Below the pieces are notes generated by a model, which saw nothing but the letters and a program-made list of their open reading frames with translations, searched no databases and was not told the DNA's origin. This document shows positions 55,994-63,140 of a DNA stretch of 64,000 nucleotides, piece after piece. The translations under genes were made by a program, and so were the position numbers. Each line of letters begins with the position of its first letter. Within the stretch, counting starts at the first letter, position 1. Source of the DNA: a virus; IMG/VR virus record IMGVR_UViG_3300024496_000030, positions 1 to 64,000 of that record, one strand, 5' to 3'.

Positions 55994-56743
55994 ATGAACA
56001 CTCTGCTTGCTACTGGTATCTACGCCGGTGAGAAATTCATGGATAATGGTTTGCGTTTTGTGCAAATCAATCTTCCTAAAGTAGGTAATTCAGGAGCACA
56101 AGTTCCTCTGCTGGTTGTACCTAACAAAGCAGCAGGTGAAACCTTTGATGTATTCCAACCTGGTGCAACATTGTTAGTTGGCGGTCGTTTGTATCCCAAT
56201 CGTCAAGACTACAAGATGTACTTGGTTCCTAATCAAGTATTCCAAATTGCACCACCTAACTTAACTGTTAACCAGGTTAATCTTGCTGGTGGTGTTGGAT
56301 TTATTCCAGAACAAAACAAAGAAGATTTGTTTACTTTCTCGCTAATGTGCTCAGCCCCAGCGCAGCAGATCCTTGGTCACACCTGGGATGACAGCCTTGC
56401 CTTCCGCATGGAAGCCTGGGGTGATGACGCTAAGCGCATGACTGCAAACCTCCACGTGGGACGGCAGATTGCTGTCAGTGGCGTGCTCCGCTACAACACC
56501 TGGACGACACAGGATGGTCAGCAGCGTGGCATGTACCAGGTTCGCGTCAAAAGTGGTACCTATGCCTTCTTTGGTAAGAACAAGAAGAAGGAAGAGCAGA
56601 ATGAACTGCGGGCCATTAACACTGGCAATCGGTTTGAGTCGCCAGCAGCTGTCACAGCTGAGCCTTACCAGTCTGCTGTGCAACTGCCTCCTCTCCAGCA
56701 GGATGTGCCCGCTGGTGTAACAACTGATGATGTTCCTTTCTGA
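55994..56743 (+). CDS. SSB-like protein with double OB-like fold
   Basis: A 249-residue protein with two beta-rich, OB-like regions (residues ~1-100: LRFVQINLPKVGNSGAQVPL, LLVGGRLYPNRQDYKMYLVP; residues ~110-195: FTFSLMCSAP, QIAVSGVLRYNTWTTQDGQQ). A K/E-rich stretch and a flexible linker lead to the tail TTDDVPF, the classical acidic SSB C-terminus that docks partner proteins. It is a second ssDNA-binding protein beside the one at 36685. Confidence 0.65.
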   Translation: MNTLLATGIYAGEKFMDNGLRFVQINLPKVGNSGAQVPLLVVPNKAAGETFDVFQPGATLLVGGRLYPNRQDYKMYLVPNQVFQIAPPNLTVNQVNLAGGVGFIPEQNKEDLFTFSLMCSAPAQQILGHTWDDSLAFRMEAWGDDAKRMTANLHVGRQIAVSGVLRYNTWTTQDGQQRGMYQVRVKSGTYAFFGKNKKKEEQNELRAINTGNRFESPAAVTAEPYQSAVQLPPLQQDVPAGVTTDDVPF

Positions 56744-56748
56744 TTGCC

Positions 56749-56973
56749 ATGCCTCCTCAATTTGAACTTACAGGACAGGATTGTCTTTCTTTAAGAGATG
56801 CTATTGCTTACGAGTTTTATATGGATAATGTAGTTACAACTATGGAACAATGCAAAAGTAATGATGAAGATTATGCAAAGGCACTCGCAACGCTTGCAAG
56901 AGCTTCATACATTGTTGCAGATATATTCTGGGCAGCTCGTGAACAGCAACTCAATCCATCTAGTGAATCATAA
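56749..56973 (+). CDS. Small helical protein
   Basis: A 74-residue acidic protein, entirely helical (CLSLRDAIAYEFYMDNVVTT, YAKALATLARASYIVADIFW). It begins 5 bp after the SSB-like gene. Not recognised. Confidence 0.5.
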   Translation: MPPQFELTGQDCLSLRDAIAYEFYMDNVVTTMEQCKSNDEDYAKALATLARASYIVADIFWAAREQQLNPSSES

Positions 56974-57043
56974 GAAAAAGTAATACGTAACAATGAATTC
57001 AATCCATCTGCCTTAGCTAAGGTAGGGGAGGCGAAGAACCAAG

Positions 57044-57070
57044 GGTTGCGGGTCACACTGCAACCTTTTT
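57044..57070 (+). terminator. Rho-independent terminator
   Basis: GGTTGC and GCAACC form a perfect stem with a 10-nt loop followed by TTTTT. It ends the dCMP deaminase-SSB transcript. The palindrome CCTTAGCTAAGG lies just upstream (57011-57022). Confidence 0.75.
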
Positions 57071-57071
57071 A

Positions 57072-57131
57072 TCCTCAGGTCAGCGCCAGCGGAGCCAACC
57101 CGTTGTGCAGGTGCAACTCCTGTTCTGAGGA
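57072..57131 (+). promoter_or_regulatory. Structured leader before the DUF5895-like gene
   Basis: TCCTCAG (57072-57078) and CTGAGGA (57125-57131) close a branched structure with inner pairings GGAG/CTCC and GTTG-GCA/TGC-AAC. It starts directly after the terminator and ends 36 bp before the start codon, so it belongs to the next transcript or to an RNA of its own. No promoter was found with certainty. Confidence 0.4.
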
Positions 57132-57167
57132 CCATCTAAACAAACCGACTGCTCTGAACAAACTGAA

Positions 57168-58091
57168 ATGACTTCAATTCTGAACCGCTATCTCAATACT
57201 GAGAAGTACCAGGGTGTCCTGCGTGACTTCTGCAACTGCCAGATCCTGAATGACAAGAGCCAGTGCGGCCTCTTTCTGAAGGACACTGTGCTGGCCCGTA
57301 TTGGTTGGACTGGTGCTCCCGATCAATTCCCTGATGCTGAGGAGTACGAGCACACCTATAACAACGGTGACAGCAACAAAGGAATCTTCTTTAAGACTCC
57401 CCGCATGGTAGTGCTGCACTGCGGTTTCAGGAAAGATGTCACCTTTATCGAGAATTCCGAGAAGGGTGGCATCGAAGGAATCTATCCTCGTGATTCGTTT
57501 CTCTATGACGATTGGCAGGAGAAGAATCCCAACAAGCCTTCGCCCTACAAGCGTCGTCGTCTTGTTCTGATCTTCCTTGTTGATGAGAAGGGCACTCCGG
57601 TTCACAAGAAGCCGCTGCTCCTTTCCATCCACGGTGGTGCTTCCAACCTGTTTACCGATGCTTACGGCACTTTCATCGAGCAGCTGGAGTCTGCGTTTGC
57701 TGAATTTGCTGGGCTGAAAGGTGGCGCTGGCTTTGACCCCAAGCAAGCAGCTGCTGCAATCTTTACTCCCACCTTTGGTTCTCAGCTCTATGGTGAGAAC
57801 AACAAGAGCTGGATTGCATTCCCCAAGCAATGGGTTGTCCCCACGGTCAAGAACATCGAGTCTTTCTTCCCTAAGGGTGAGGATGATATCGACTTCATTG
57901 AGGAAGTGTGGGAGACTTGTCCGCCTGAGGTGTATGCCAAGTCCTTCTTCCAGCAATGTGAGAAGGAGATTGGCTACCACGCCATCAAGCCTGGCCTGGA
58001 TTTCTCCCTGCCTCCTGTTGAATCCTCTGGCTCCAGTGCTCGTGTGCTGACCGGCGCACGGGATCCTGAGACCGGAGAGATCGAACTCTGA
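57168..58091 (+). CDS. DUF5895-like protein
   Basis: A 307-residue protein. Segments such as NTEKYQGVLRDFCNCQILND, IFFKTPRMVVL, LFLKDTVLARIGWTG and KRRRLVLIFLVDEKGTPVHK look like a family I recall as DUF5895, found in cyanobacteria and cyanophages. The codon use is GC-richer and regular, similar to the capsid genes, which suggests high expression. Terminators bracket it on both sides. Location among SSB and replication genes suggests nucleic acid metabolism. Confidence 0.5.
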   Translation: MTSILNRYLNTEKYQGVLRDFCNCQILNDKSQCGLFLKDTVLARIGWTGAPDQFPDAEEYEHTYNNGDSNKGIFFKTPRMVVLHCGFRKDVTFIENSEKGGIEGIYPRDSFLYDDWQEKNPNKPSPYKRRRLVLIFLVDEKGTPVHKKPLLLSIHGGASNLFTDAYGTFIEQLESAFAEFAGLKGGAGFDPKQAAAAIFTPTFGSQLYGENNKSWIAFPKQWVVPTVKNIESFFPKGEDDIDFIEEVWETCPPEVYAKSFFQQCEKEIGYHAIKPGLDFSLPPVESSGSSARVLTGARDPETGEIEL

Positions 58092-58116
58092 TCTAGACTG
58101 CTTCTGGAATGTTCAG

Positions 58117-58140
58117 CCGCTCCTTCGGGGGCGGTTTTTT
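58117..58140 (+). terminator. Strong terminator with TTCG loop
   Basis: CCGCTCC-TTCG-GGGGCGG, one T-G pair, followed by TTTTTT. It ends the single-gene unit of the DUF5895-like protein, and its T-run overlaps the stop codon of the convergent gene at 58139. Confidence 0.9.
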
Positions 58141-58384
58141 ATTCTTCGTAGTAGGTTTTGATCACATCAGCCTCCAGGTTGGCAAGCCGTGTAATCAAAC
58201 TTCTAATTACTGCTTGACGTTGAACCGAGAGTTGCAATAGCTTCAGAGCTGCAGACTTCAGAACAATCGGATCGTCAACTGCTTCTATTTCTTTTGTCAG
58301 CTTCGTAAGCAAGAACTCATCTTCTAATGACAGGTTAAAATCATCAGGATTGAACTTAAACTCAATCAGCTCAAAGCCAGACAT
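58139..58384 (-). CDS. Small helical protein, NblA-like pattern
   Basis: An 81-residue, helical protein encoded alone on the minus strand. Residues ~18-62 begin LSLEDEFLLTKLTKEIEAV and continue with KLLQLSVQRQAVIRSLI. This resembles the NblA pattern LSLEQ-F-L----QV followed by L---MVVRE--Y--LL, with one residue difference in spacing. NblA triggers phycobilisome breakdown and occurs in some freshwater cyanophages. Usual NblA is ~60 residues and conserved residues differ here, so this remains a hypothesis. A generic helical hairpin is the alternative. Confidence 0.45.
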   Translation of the reverse strand: MSGFELIEFKFNPDDFNLSLEDEFLLTKLTKEIEAVDDPIVLKSAALKLLQLSVQRQAVIRSLITRLANLEADVIKTYYEE

Positions 58385-58434
58385 CTTGACATGGCATAAT
58401 GTTTAGTCTAAGCATTAAACATGCGAAGTAAAGT

Positions 58435-58477
58435 TTGAGTTAGACTATCTTTATATTCTGATCCACTAGCAACTGTG
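58435..58477 (+). promoter_or_regulatory. TAGACTAT leader/promoter element, copy 1
   Basis: TTGAGT, TAGACTAT (58441-58448), then TATATT (58452-58457) and CAACTGTGGC around the GTG start. The same layout precedes the gene at 59138. It may be a promoter of phage-specific type. Confidence 0.45.
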
Positions 58478-59089
58478 GCAATCCCTAAAGCAGATCCCAA
58501 AAGTTTTCTAAACCGTTATATCGGTAAAAACGATCAAGAGTCTGGTAAAGAACGTAGAGAGCGCCGCCAGGAACGACGCGAAAAGAAAAGAGAGCGTCAG
58601 TACAATGCTTCTATTCCTCAGGAATATAAAGATAAGTATGGTTCTACTGCTGGATCTATGTACGAAAGGGATAAGCTTGCCCAACGTGACGTCTCTACTG
58701 CAATGACAAAGCAAGGCGTTACTCCACTAGAAATAGATCGTTATGGTAGTGATGCTTTAAATGTGGCACGTGCACGCCAGTTAAACGAGCAGAAGAAGCA
58801 GATTGCAATGGATACTCTTACTCCAGGGATGGAGGATCGTCAAAAGGCGTTAGATGAAAGCTTCCGTTTAGCACAAACCGCCGGCATTCCAGGTGCTCGT
58901 GACTCTAAGCAAGCAACTAAGGATTTCTACACTAAAGAATTTGCTCGGTTTGGTAATAGCGCAAATGTTTTTGGTATGAAAGATCTGCTTGAAATGCGTA
59001 ACCGGGGCGAAAGCGAAGGAGATATTCGCCGTATTGCTTTAACCATTGGTAGCGTTGGTCCACTTGCTCGTAAAGAGCTTGGAATTTAA
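58475..59089 (+). CDS. Charged helical protein, possibly virion-associated
   Basis: A 204-residue protein with GTG start. Residues ~20-45 are extremely rich in R, E and K (KERRERRQERREKKRERQYN); the rest is helical, Q/R/A-rich. The opening (SFLNRYIGKN) resembles that of the next protein (QFLDKYLADPEKN). The style of both is that of internal virion proteins, although they lie in the replication arm. The shared upstream element suggests joint regulation. Confidence 0.5.
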   Translation: MAIPKADPKSFLNRYIGKNDQESGKERRERRQERREKKRERQYNASIPQEYKDKYGSTAGSMYERDKLAQRDVSTAMTKQGVTPLEIDRYGSDALNVARARQLNEQKKQIAMDTLTPGMEDRQKALDESFRLAQTAGIPGARDSKQATKDFYTKEFARFGNSANVFGMKDLLEMRNRGESEGDIRRIALTIGSVGPLARKELGI

Positions 59090-59098
59090 TTAACGTCT

Positions 59099-59140
59099 TG
59101 CTAGACTATTTTCTATAACACATAGACTATAACAACTGTG
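59099..59140 (+). promoter_or_regulatory. TAGACTAT leader/promoter element, copy 2
   Basis: TTGC-TAGACTAT (59102-59109), TATAAC (59114-59119), a second TAGACTAT (59123-59130) with another TATAAC, then CAACTGTGGC at the GTG start. If the second TATAAC is a -10, the message would be nearly leaderless. Confidence 0.45.
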
Positions 59141-59944
59141 GCTGATACTGCACCAACTACTCCTACCAAGTCACTGTCTCAGCAGTTCCTTGACAAATAC
59201 TTGGCTGATCCTGAGAAGAACCCTTATGGTCAGTTCTACTCTCAAGCAGCTGGTAATTCAGTAGTTGGTCAGTTGCCACGTTCTTTTGAGAAGTACGGAG
59301 CATTACCTGATCCTTTAGCTCTTGCTAAACAGTTGCAAGGAGCAGGTGACTCTCGCGCTGTACTAAAAGCTTCTCAAGCTGCTGTTAATAAATTTAGTGA
59401 GCAACGTGCTGCTAATTATGCAGCTTATGAAGAACCTTACAAAAAAGCTGAAGCATTGTTCCGCCAGCAAAGGCAAACAGGTTTTGCTACTCCAGAAGCA
59501 GAACAAGAAGCTCGTCAAGGTTTAGCTGCTGTTCGTGAAGCCACTTTCATTCCTTACTTAGCCAACCGTGGTTATCTCCAGGCTCAAGAACAGTTGACAA
59601 GAGATGCAAGTACTCTGGCTAAGCGTGAATCCAGGATGTCCCGCATCAGTGAACTGCTGTCTAGCCGTGGTGCTAGTCAAGAAATCATTGATGCAAGTTT
59701 AGATCCTTTCAAGAAAATTCAGAAACGCCAAGAAAAACGAGCAGCTACTCGCTACGGAGCTGTTAAAGATGTTGGACAAGGTGGCACTGTTGAACTTGGT
59801 GATCGTTTAACAGCTGGAGAAAGTATTAAAGGAATGATGAACAAAGCTGTAGATGAAGCATCTGATCGCCGTTGGCGCAAACAATACCGTGATGGTAAAG
59901 CTCCTGGTCAGGGGGCTGGCTACGAATCCCGATCTAAAGCTTGA
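59138..59944 (+). CDS. Helical protein, possibly virion-associated
   Basis: A 268-residue protein with GTG start. Rich in A, Q, R and Y; long helices (RAANYAAYEEPYKKAEALFR, EARQGLAAVREATFIPYLAN) and a basic C-terminal part. No known domain. Its composition matches the ejection-like proteins of the left arm. It follows the 204-residue protein under the same type of upstream element. Confidence 0.5.
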   Translation: MADTAPTTPTKSLSQQFLDKYLADPEKNPYGQFYSQAAGNSVVGQLPRSFEKYGALPDPLALAKQLQGAGDSRAVLKASQAAVNKFSEQRAANYAAYEEPYKKAEALFRQQRQTGFATPEAEQEARQGLAAVREATFIPYLANRGYLQAQEQLTRDASTLAKRESRMSRISELLSSRGASQEIIDASLDPFKKIQKRQEKRAATRYGAVKDVGQGGTVELGDRLTAGESIKGMMNKAVDEASDRRWRKQYRDGKAPGQGAGYESRSKA

Positions 59945-59995
59945 CGGCAACAACTGAAAACCTAGACTGGATCTGGGTTTTCAGCTCTTGCTACA

Positions 59996-60127
59996 ATGGC
60001 AAAGAAATCTTTCAGCGGCACCATTCACAAGGAGTCTGTGCCTAAACGGACTTCTATTGGCCATGGCCGGCGCAAGCGTGGCTCGTTTAAGAACAGCAAA
60101 AAGTACAGGGGGCAAGGAAAAGCATGA
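59996..60127 (+). CDS. 43-residue basic protein
   Basis: A short frame, MAKKSFSGTIHKESVPKRTS followed by GHGRRKRGSFKN, with 17 basic residues. I recall closely similar small proteins in cyanophage genomes (MAKKSFSGTIHR---VPKRTSIG). It probably binds nucleic acid or a host complex. Function unknown. Confidence 0.6.
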   Translation: MAKKSFSGTIHKESVPKRTSIGHGRRKRGSFKNSKKYRGQGKA

Positions 60128-60183
60128 CCTTCTAGACCTGGAGTAAGTCTTAAAACTGCTCCTGCACACACCACCTGACCGTA

Positions 60184-61056
60184 ATGACCGTAACCGAAGC
60201 GCTGCTTTCCGATGCTCAGCGTCTTGTGTATGGACGCAGAAGAATTATTGACACGCTCTATCAAGAAGATCCAGATAAGTTCAAAGTTTTACAGGCTACT
60301 GATATTCAATCCATCTCACTCCAGGATGATTTGGTTTGTCTGGATCTAGCAGACACCCAACTCTATATAGAGCGGGCAAAAATCCTCAAAAATTTTTGGG
60401 AGCACCGCACGCGTACCCCTTCCTACTTTGATTACAAGGTCTGGAGCCAGGCATTGAGCAGCCGCCCCTGGCAAGGAACACCTGTTGCAGCCTTGGATTA
60501 CGGTCCGTCCCAAGCAATTGATGCGCTGGAGCCTTTGCTGGGACGCCCGCCTCGAATTCAAACGGATCGTGATGGAGTACAGAAGTTGTACTTTGTTATG
60601 GAGAAAGAAGAAATGTGCAGCTGTGAATCATGGAATCAAATGCATGTTCACAGGCATGAACTTTCTGATGAGTTCTCTACTTATACCGACATAAAATTCA
60701 AGCCTATTTGTAAGCATTTACAATGGTGTTCTGCCAACATGTTGCTTCATGCAATTCGGTTTGAATCCAGGCAGAACGATAAAGAATATAACCCAAGAAT
60801 CTGTGTCTACTATTTTGATCATCGTCGCGGTTTGTTACTGTATCGCGTTACTTATGACGGTGTAAAAACAGGTGGTCAGTGGCTACCTGTTGGTGGGTGG
60901 AAAGAAAAAGCTGTCTATGACAGCAACCACATGCCAACCGGAGCTTGCTGGCAAACCTTCACCGATGCTTTAACTCAAGATCCTCCCTTCAAACTATCGC
61001 CCTATTCCCATAGCCTGGGTGCTCTGATGAATAGCACCTGCTCTAAACAGTCCTGA
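60184..61056 (+). CDS. SWIM zinc-finger protein
   Basis: A 290-residue protein. Residues ~144-180 carry CSCESWNQMH and ICKHLQW, the CxC...CxH ligands of a SWIM zinc finger with a ~28-residue insertion. The flanks are mixed alpha-beta, with many W and R. The 790-residue virion protein at 9839 has the same ligand set. SWIM domains bind DNA or proteins. The leader carries CTGCACACACCACC. Confidence 0.65.
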   Translation: MTVTEALLSDAQRLVYGRRRIIDTLYQEDPDKFKVLQATDIQSISLQDDLVCLDLADTQLYIERAKILKNFWEHRTRTPSYFDYKVWSQALSSRPWQGTPVAALDYGPSQAIDALEPLLGRPPRIQTDRDGVQKLYFVMEKEEMCSCESWNQMHVHRHELSDEFSTYTDIKFKPICKHLQWCSANMLLHAIRFESRQNDKEYNPRICVYYFDHRRGLLLYRVTYDGVKTGGQWLPVGGWKEKAVYDSNHMPTGACWQTFTDALTQDPPFKLSPYSHSLGALMNSTCSKQS

Positions 61057-61080
61057 TTGCACACCACCGCATTACTCACC

Positions 61081-61677
61081 ATGGCTGACAAGCTTTCCCT
61101 GATCCAGATTGCTGAATCCATCCAGCACATCAGCTTCTTGAAGGACATGCCCGACATCCCCGAAGATGAGCGGGCCATGCTGGAGCAACATCTTCATGAT
61201 CTGGCTTCTCGCCAGGAGTCCAAGTTTGATGCCATCATCGGCATGATTAAAAAGTGCGATGCTTATATCGAGGCATTGCAAACAGAGATGGATGAGATTA
61301 AGGTAAACCTAGATGCATGGAAAAAGAACCGAGAGAAAATGGTTTCCATTGTTAAGTTTGCGTATCAACAGAATCTCATTGATAACAAACCAACAGGCGT
61401 TAAATATCAAGCTACTATTCGTAAAGTTAAGCCACGTCTTGTGGATAACTTTGAACACTGGGAGGAGGAAGATAAGACTGAATTTGGTTTGCGTAAGACC
61501 ACAACAGTAACGCGCATTAAAGACAACACAGTTGTGGATGTGAAGCAAGAGGATATACCTGATAAAGACCGGGTGCGTGATGCACTTGCTACTGATGACG
61601 GCTCAGCGCCAGCAGCAGCCCAGCTTGTTCCTGGATTCTCCTTTGTGTATGAGCGCCGCAAGAGATTAACTACCTGA
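61081..61677 (+). CDS. Gp157-like protein
   Basis: A 198-residue protein from the ATG at 61081. Residues ~20-110 are a long coiled-coil region (CDAYIEALQTEMDEIKVNLD, AWKKNREKMVSIVKFAYQQN), followed by beta segments (ATIRKVKPRLVDN ... ATDDGSAPAAAQLVPGFSFV). The plan (helical hairpin, K-Y---M, P-G in a C-terminal strand) matches the phage Gp157 family, sometimes linked to resistance or recombination. Leader ATTGCACACCACC precedes it. Confidence 0.6.
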   Translation: MADKLSLIQIAESIQHISFLKDMPDIPEDERAMLEQHLHDLASRQESKFDAIIGMIKKCDAYIEALQTEMDEIKVNLDAWKKNREKMVSIVKFAYQQNLIDNKPTGVKYQATIRKVKPRLVDNFEHWEEEDKTEFGLRKTTTVTRIKDNTVVDVKQEDIPDKDRVRDALATDDGSAPAAAQLVPGFSFVYERRKRLTT

Positions 61678-61758
61678 TAAACTAGATGAGTTCCCCCTCT
61701 CTTTGATGGGGCCTCACGGTTCTGGAGGCGTCCGTTAACGTCTCCCCGACTTCCCCTC

Positions 61759-61929
61759 ATGCGTCGCCAAAAGCTCTGGCACCTCTGGGCAAAAGCACTC
61801 GGAGAAAAGACAGGACGGACAACCTCAGAAGCTGATCAGGTTGCTCTTATCCGTTCCGTCATCTTCTTAACTTACTTCTTAACTAACTGTTTCATTGTGG
61901 CTGGTGTCATTCGCCACTGGAACAACTGA
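61759..61929 (+). CDS. Small single-pass membrane protein of cyanophage type
   Basis: A 56-residue frame: KLWHLWAKALGEKTGRTTSE, ADQVALIRS, then a membrane helix (VIFLTYFLTNCFIVAGVI) and RHWNN. I recall this LWHLWAKALGEK ... ALIR ... NCFIVAGVIRHW protein from many cyanophages. Function is unknown. A hairpin (GGAGGCG/CGTCTCC) precedes it in the leader. Confidence 0.65.
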   Translation: MRRQKLWHLWAKALGEKTGRTTSEADQVALIRSVIFLTYFLTNCFIVAGVIRHWNN

Positions 61930-62019
61930 GTCTCGTGTAAGACTTAACACTTTCTCCCTACCCTCCCTAGTAACCAAGAACAACATCCGCTAATCTTGGT
62001 GCGGCCTTCCGTACCTTCT

Positions 62020-62346
62020 ATGGCTGCTGAGTTCTACTACAGGGATTACGAAACCTATTTCCCCACATTCAGCAAGCACTCTGGCAAAATTGCTGAAATG
62101 ATGGCTCATTTGAACCATCAGATTACTGAATTTAATTTGGCGCCAGTACCCAGTCAGGAACTGTTTCGTATGACTTTGGATCTGATGTATTACGTTGATC
62201 AAAGTTATAAATCAGATCACGGTATTCCTGATCAGTACGAAGTTCTTTCTTTCAAAACTAAAGATGAAATGCTTGATTCAATGCGATCTCTCCTCAAAGA
62301 AGAACTTGATCGGTACCTGGGATCTAGCGATGCAGCCAATCAATGA
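62020..62346 (+). CDS. Small helical protein
   Basis: A 108-residue protein from the ATG at 62020. Aromatic and helical (FYYRDYETYFPTFSKHSGKI, ELFRMTLDLMYYVDQSYKSD). Overlaps the next gene by 17 bp. Not recognised. Confidence 0.5.
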   Translation: MAAEFYYRDYETYFPTFSKHSGKIAEMMAHLNHQITEFNLAPVPSQELFRMTLDLMYYVDQSYKSDHGIPDQYEVLSFKTKDEMLDSMRSLLKEELDRYLGSSDAANQ

Positions 62347-62521
62347 AACCACTCAGTCCTGGGTCTGTGATGTTGATGAGGACGGTGTTCTTACCTTCCC
62401 CGATGAACTCTGGAACCTCATGGGTTGGCAGGAAGGAGACACTGTGGAGTTTCTTGATCAAGAAGATGGATCATTTATTCTCAGGAAAGTAGACCCTGAA
62501 AGCAATGATCAAGATTGTTAA
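62330..62521 (+). CDS. AbrB/MazE-fold small protein
   Basis: A 63-residue protein. WVCDVDEDGVLTFPDELWNL, then GWQEGDTVEFLDQEDGSFIL and RKV fit the swapped-hairpin AbrB fold, like the protein at 23217. Its gene is embedded in a string of overlapping early genes. No toxin partner is evident. It is a candidate transcription regulator. Confidence 0.6.
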   Translation: MQPINETTQSWVCDVDEDGVLTFPDELWNLMGWQEGDTVEFLDQEDGSFILRKVDPESNDQDC

Positions 62522-62675
62522 AGATAAGTTGGTCCGACGTTTGAATGTTCATCTGGTGTCTCACATTGGGGCGCCAGAAACATCAACTGATTGGGTCAAT
62601 GGCTATCAACAAGCCATCAATGATGCTGAAAAGTTTCTTGATCAGCTTGAAGTTTATGAACCTTACACAGAATGA
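62505..62675 (+). CDS. 56-residue protein
   Basis: A frame that overlaps the AbrB-fold gene by 17 bp and the next gene by 4 bp (ATGA). It is basic at the start (IKIVKDKLVRRLNVHLVSHI) and acidic-helical later (AINDAEKFLDQLEVYEPYTE). Coupling supports translation. Not recognised. Confidence 0.55.
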   Translation: MIKIVKDKLVRRLNVHLVSHIGAPETSTDWVNGYQQAINDAEKFLDQLEVYEPYTE

Positions 62676-63085
62676 AACTTTCCGAACTTCTCAACAAGCT
62701 GCAACGGTTTCACGATCTGTACCCACAGATTGATCCTGAAATCACGCTGACTGAAGTTGCATATTGTACTTATGATATAAGAAAGACTGATCCCGAGTTT
62801 TACTGTAGAACTGTCAAGGAAATTACTTGTTTTGAGTTGCAAACATTCTTGCATATCCCTGCTGAAAGTTTGTTTTCAGAACGCGGTCCTTACCTAAACA
62901 TCTTCTATGAAGGCGATGTTATTGATAGACCAGAAGACTATTGGAAAAACAATTACTTTGCTCAACATGCAAACAAACAAACTGGAGCAGTTCATTCAAG
63001 CAGCTGCTCAAGCCCAGACCCAGGATCTCCAGTGGATCAGCAACCTGTACCAGAGCAGGCTGAAGAATCTTACGGAGAAAAGTGA
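62672..63085 (+). CDS. Small protein
   Basis: A 137-residue protein: helical N-terminus (LSELLNKLQRFHDLYPQIDP), an alpha-beta centre, and a disordered S/P/Q-rich end (DPGSPVDQQPVPEQAEE) that overlaps the next frame at 62967. Not recognised. Confidence 0.55.
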   Translation: MKLSELLNKLQRFHDLYPQIDPEITLTEVAYCTYDIRKTDPEFYCRTVKEITCFELQTFLHIPAESLFSERGPYLNIFYEGDVIDRPEDYWKNNYFAQHANKQTGAVHSSSCSSPDPGSPVDQQPVPEQAEESYGEK

Positions 63086-63140
63086 GAAATATAATGAAGG
63101 GAAGAATTCTGCTTTCAATGAAAACACACAAACTAATTGA
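62967..63140 (+). CDS. Small helical protein in overlapping frame
   Basis: A 57-residue frame, amphipathic (KLEQFIQAAAQAQTQDLQWI, NLYQSRLKNLTEKSEKY). It overlaps the end of the preceding gene by 119 bp and the start region of the zinc-ribbon gene by 23 bp. The helix pattern with W, L and K at regular spacing suggests real coding, but one of the overlapping frames may be a shadow. Confidence 0.4.
   Translation: MQTNKLEQFIQAAAQAQTQDLQWISNLYQSRLKNLTEKSEKYNEGKNSAFNENTQTN

Noticed and set aside
57174-57980. Minus-strand frame of 268 codons opposite the DUF5895-like gene
   Set aside because: Same effect of codon bias. The plus strand has a terminator, leader and coherent protein.
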